This document shows, one piece after another, positions 63,725 to 64,000 of a DNA stretch of 64,000 bases. How positions within the stretch are numbered: position 1 is the first letter of the stretch; every line of letters begins with the position of its first letter. The notes beneath the pieces are model-generated. The model searched no databases and had not been told where the DNA came from. It saw only the letters and a list, made by a program, of their open reading frames with translations. The position numbers and the translations under genes are program-made. The stretch is from Phymorhynchus buccinoides (lineage: Eukaryota; Mollusca; Gastropoda; Neogastropoda; Raphitomidae): assembly GCA_017654935.2 (NCBI GenBank), contig CM065691.1, forward strand, positions 35,106,400 through 35,170,399. Reading direction: 5' to 3'.

Positions 63725-64000
63725 GACTTATTTATCAAACCACAGCTCACACACATAGAATTCTACCTTATTTATCACATCACAACTCGCATGCACATAA
63801 TTCTGCTTTATTTATCATATCACAACTCACACATAATTATGCCATATTTATGACACCATAACTCACGCACACAGACTTCTGCTTTATTTATCACACATAC
63901 GCACAGAATTCTGCCTTATTTATCGCACCACAAATCACACACACAGAATTCTGCCCTATTATTTTATTACACCACAAATCACACACATAGAATTCTGCCT
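63725..64000. repeat. ~55-bp tandem repeat running off the window
   Basis: About five imperfect units of 'agaattctgccttatttatc' plus 'acaccacaactcacacaca'. Confidence 0.85.

Overview
The window looks like animal nuclear DNA, most likely from a gastropod or related mollusc. The grounds are small exons with GT/AG introns, dense microsatellites and minisatellites, CR1/Jockey-type LINE remnants, a tRNA-headed SINE, many TIR elements, and short repeats of the 'cccgaatttcacag...cctctgtgac' type that I associate with gastropod genomes (the last point is from memory, not a search).

One gene dominates, on the minus strand. It encodes a VEGFR/PDGFR-family receptor tyrosine kinase (invertebrate PVR/VEGFR type). 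I could place 25 coding exons from 42716 down to the stop codon at 4447. All have AC...CT flanks on the plus strand (GT/AG on the coding strand), and all phases join without a break into 1472 residues. The order is seven Ig domains (D4 without its cysteine pair, as in vertebrate VEGFRs), one membrane helix, a juxtamembrane segment, a split kinase with all catalytic motifs, and a long C-tail with YxxM and YxN sites. The first exon found opens in phase 1 and lacks a signal peptide, so the 5' end is missing.

Layout: 1-4446 is 3' flank/UTR with transposon remnants. 4447-11390 holds the C-tail and C-lobe exons. 13898-20082 holds the rest of the kinase, juxtamembrane and TM exons. 22372-42716 holds the Ig exons. 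42735-45850 is a 24-bp satellite array abutting the Ig1 exon. 45850-62900 has no recognisable host exon and carries a nearly intact LINE (49811-53370), SINEs, MITEs and long GA, CA and poly-G tracts. At 62931-63055 lies an intact, frame-preserving copy of the second D4 exon, about 31 kb upstream of the original.

The most unusual signal is that tandem arrays in at least six introns start at or within a few bases of an exon edge, and four of them copy the exon edge with its splice site. In the activation-loop intron (12355-13897) each unit carries a 39-nt, 13-codon copy of the exon end with a donor and a possible acceptor. Other items of note are a 5S-rRNA-headed SINE, a MITE inserted in its own kind with a TA duplication, and a LINE whose pol frame is broken by what looks like a single base.
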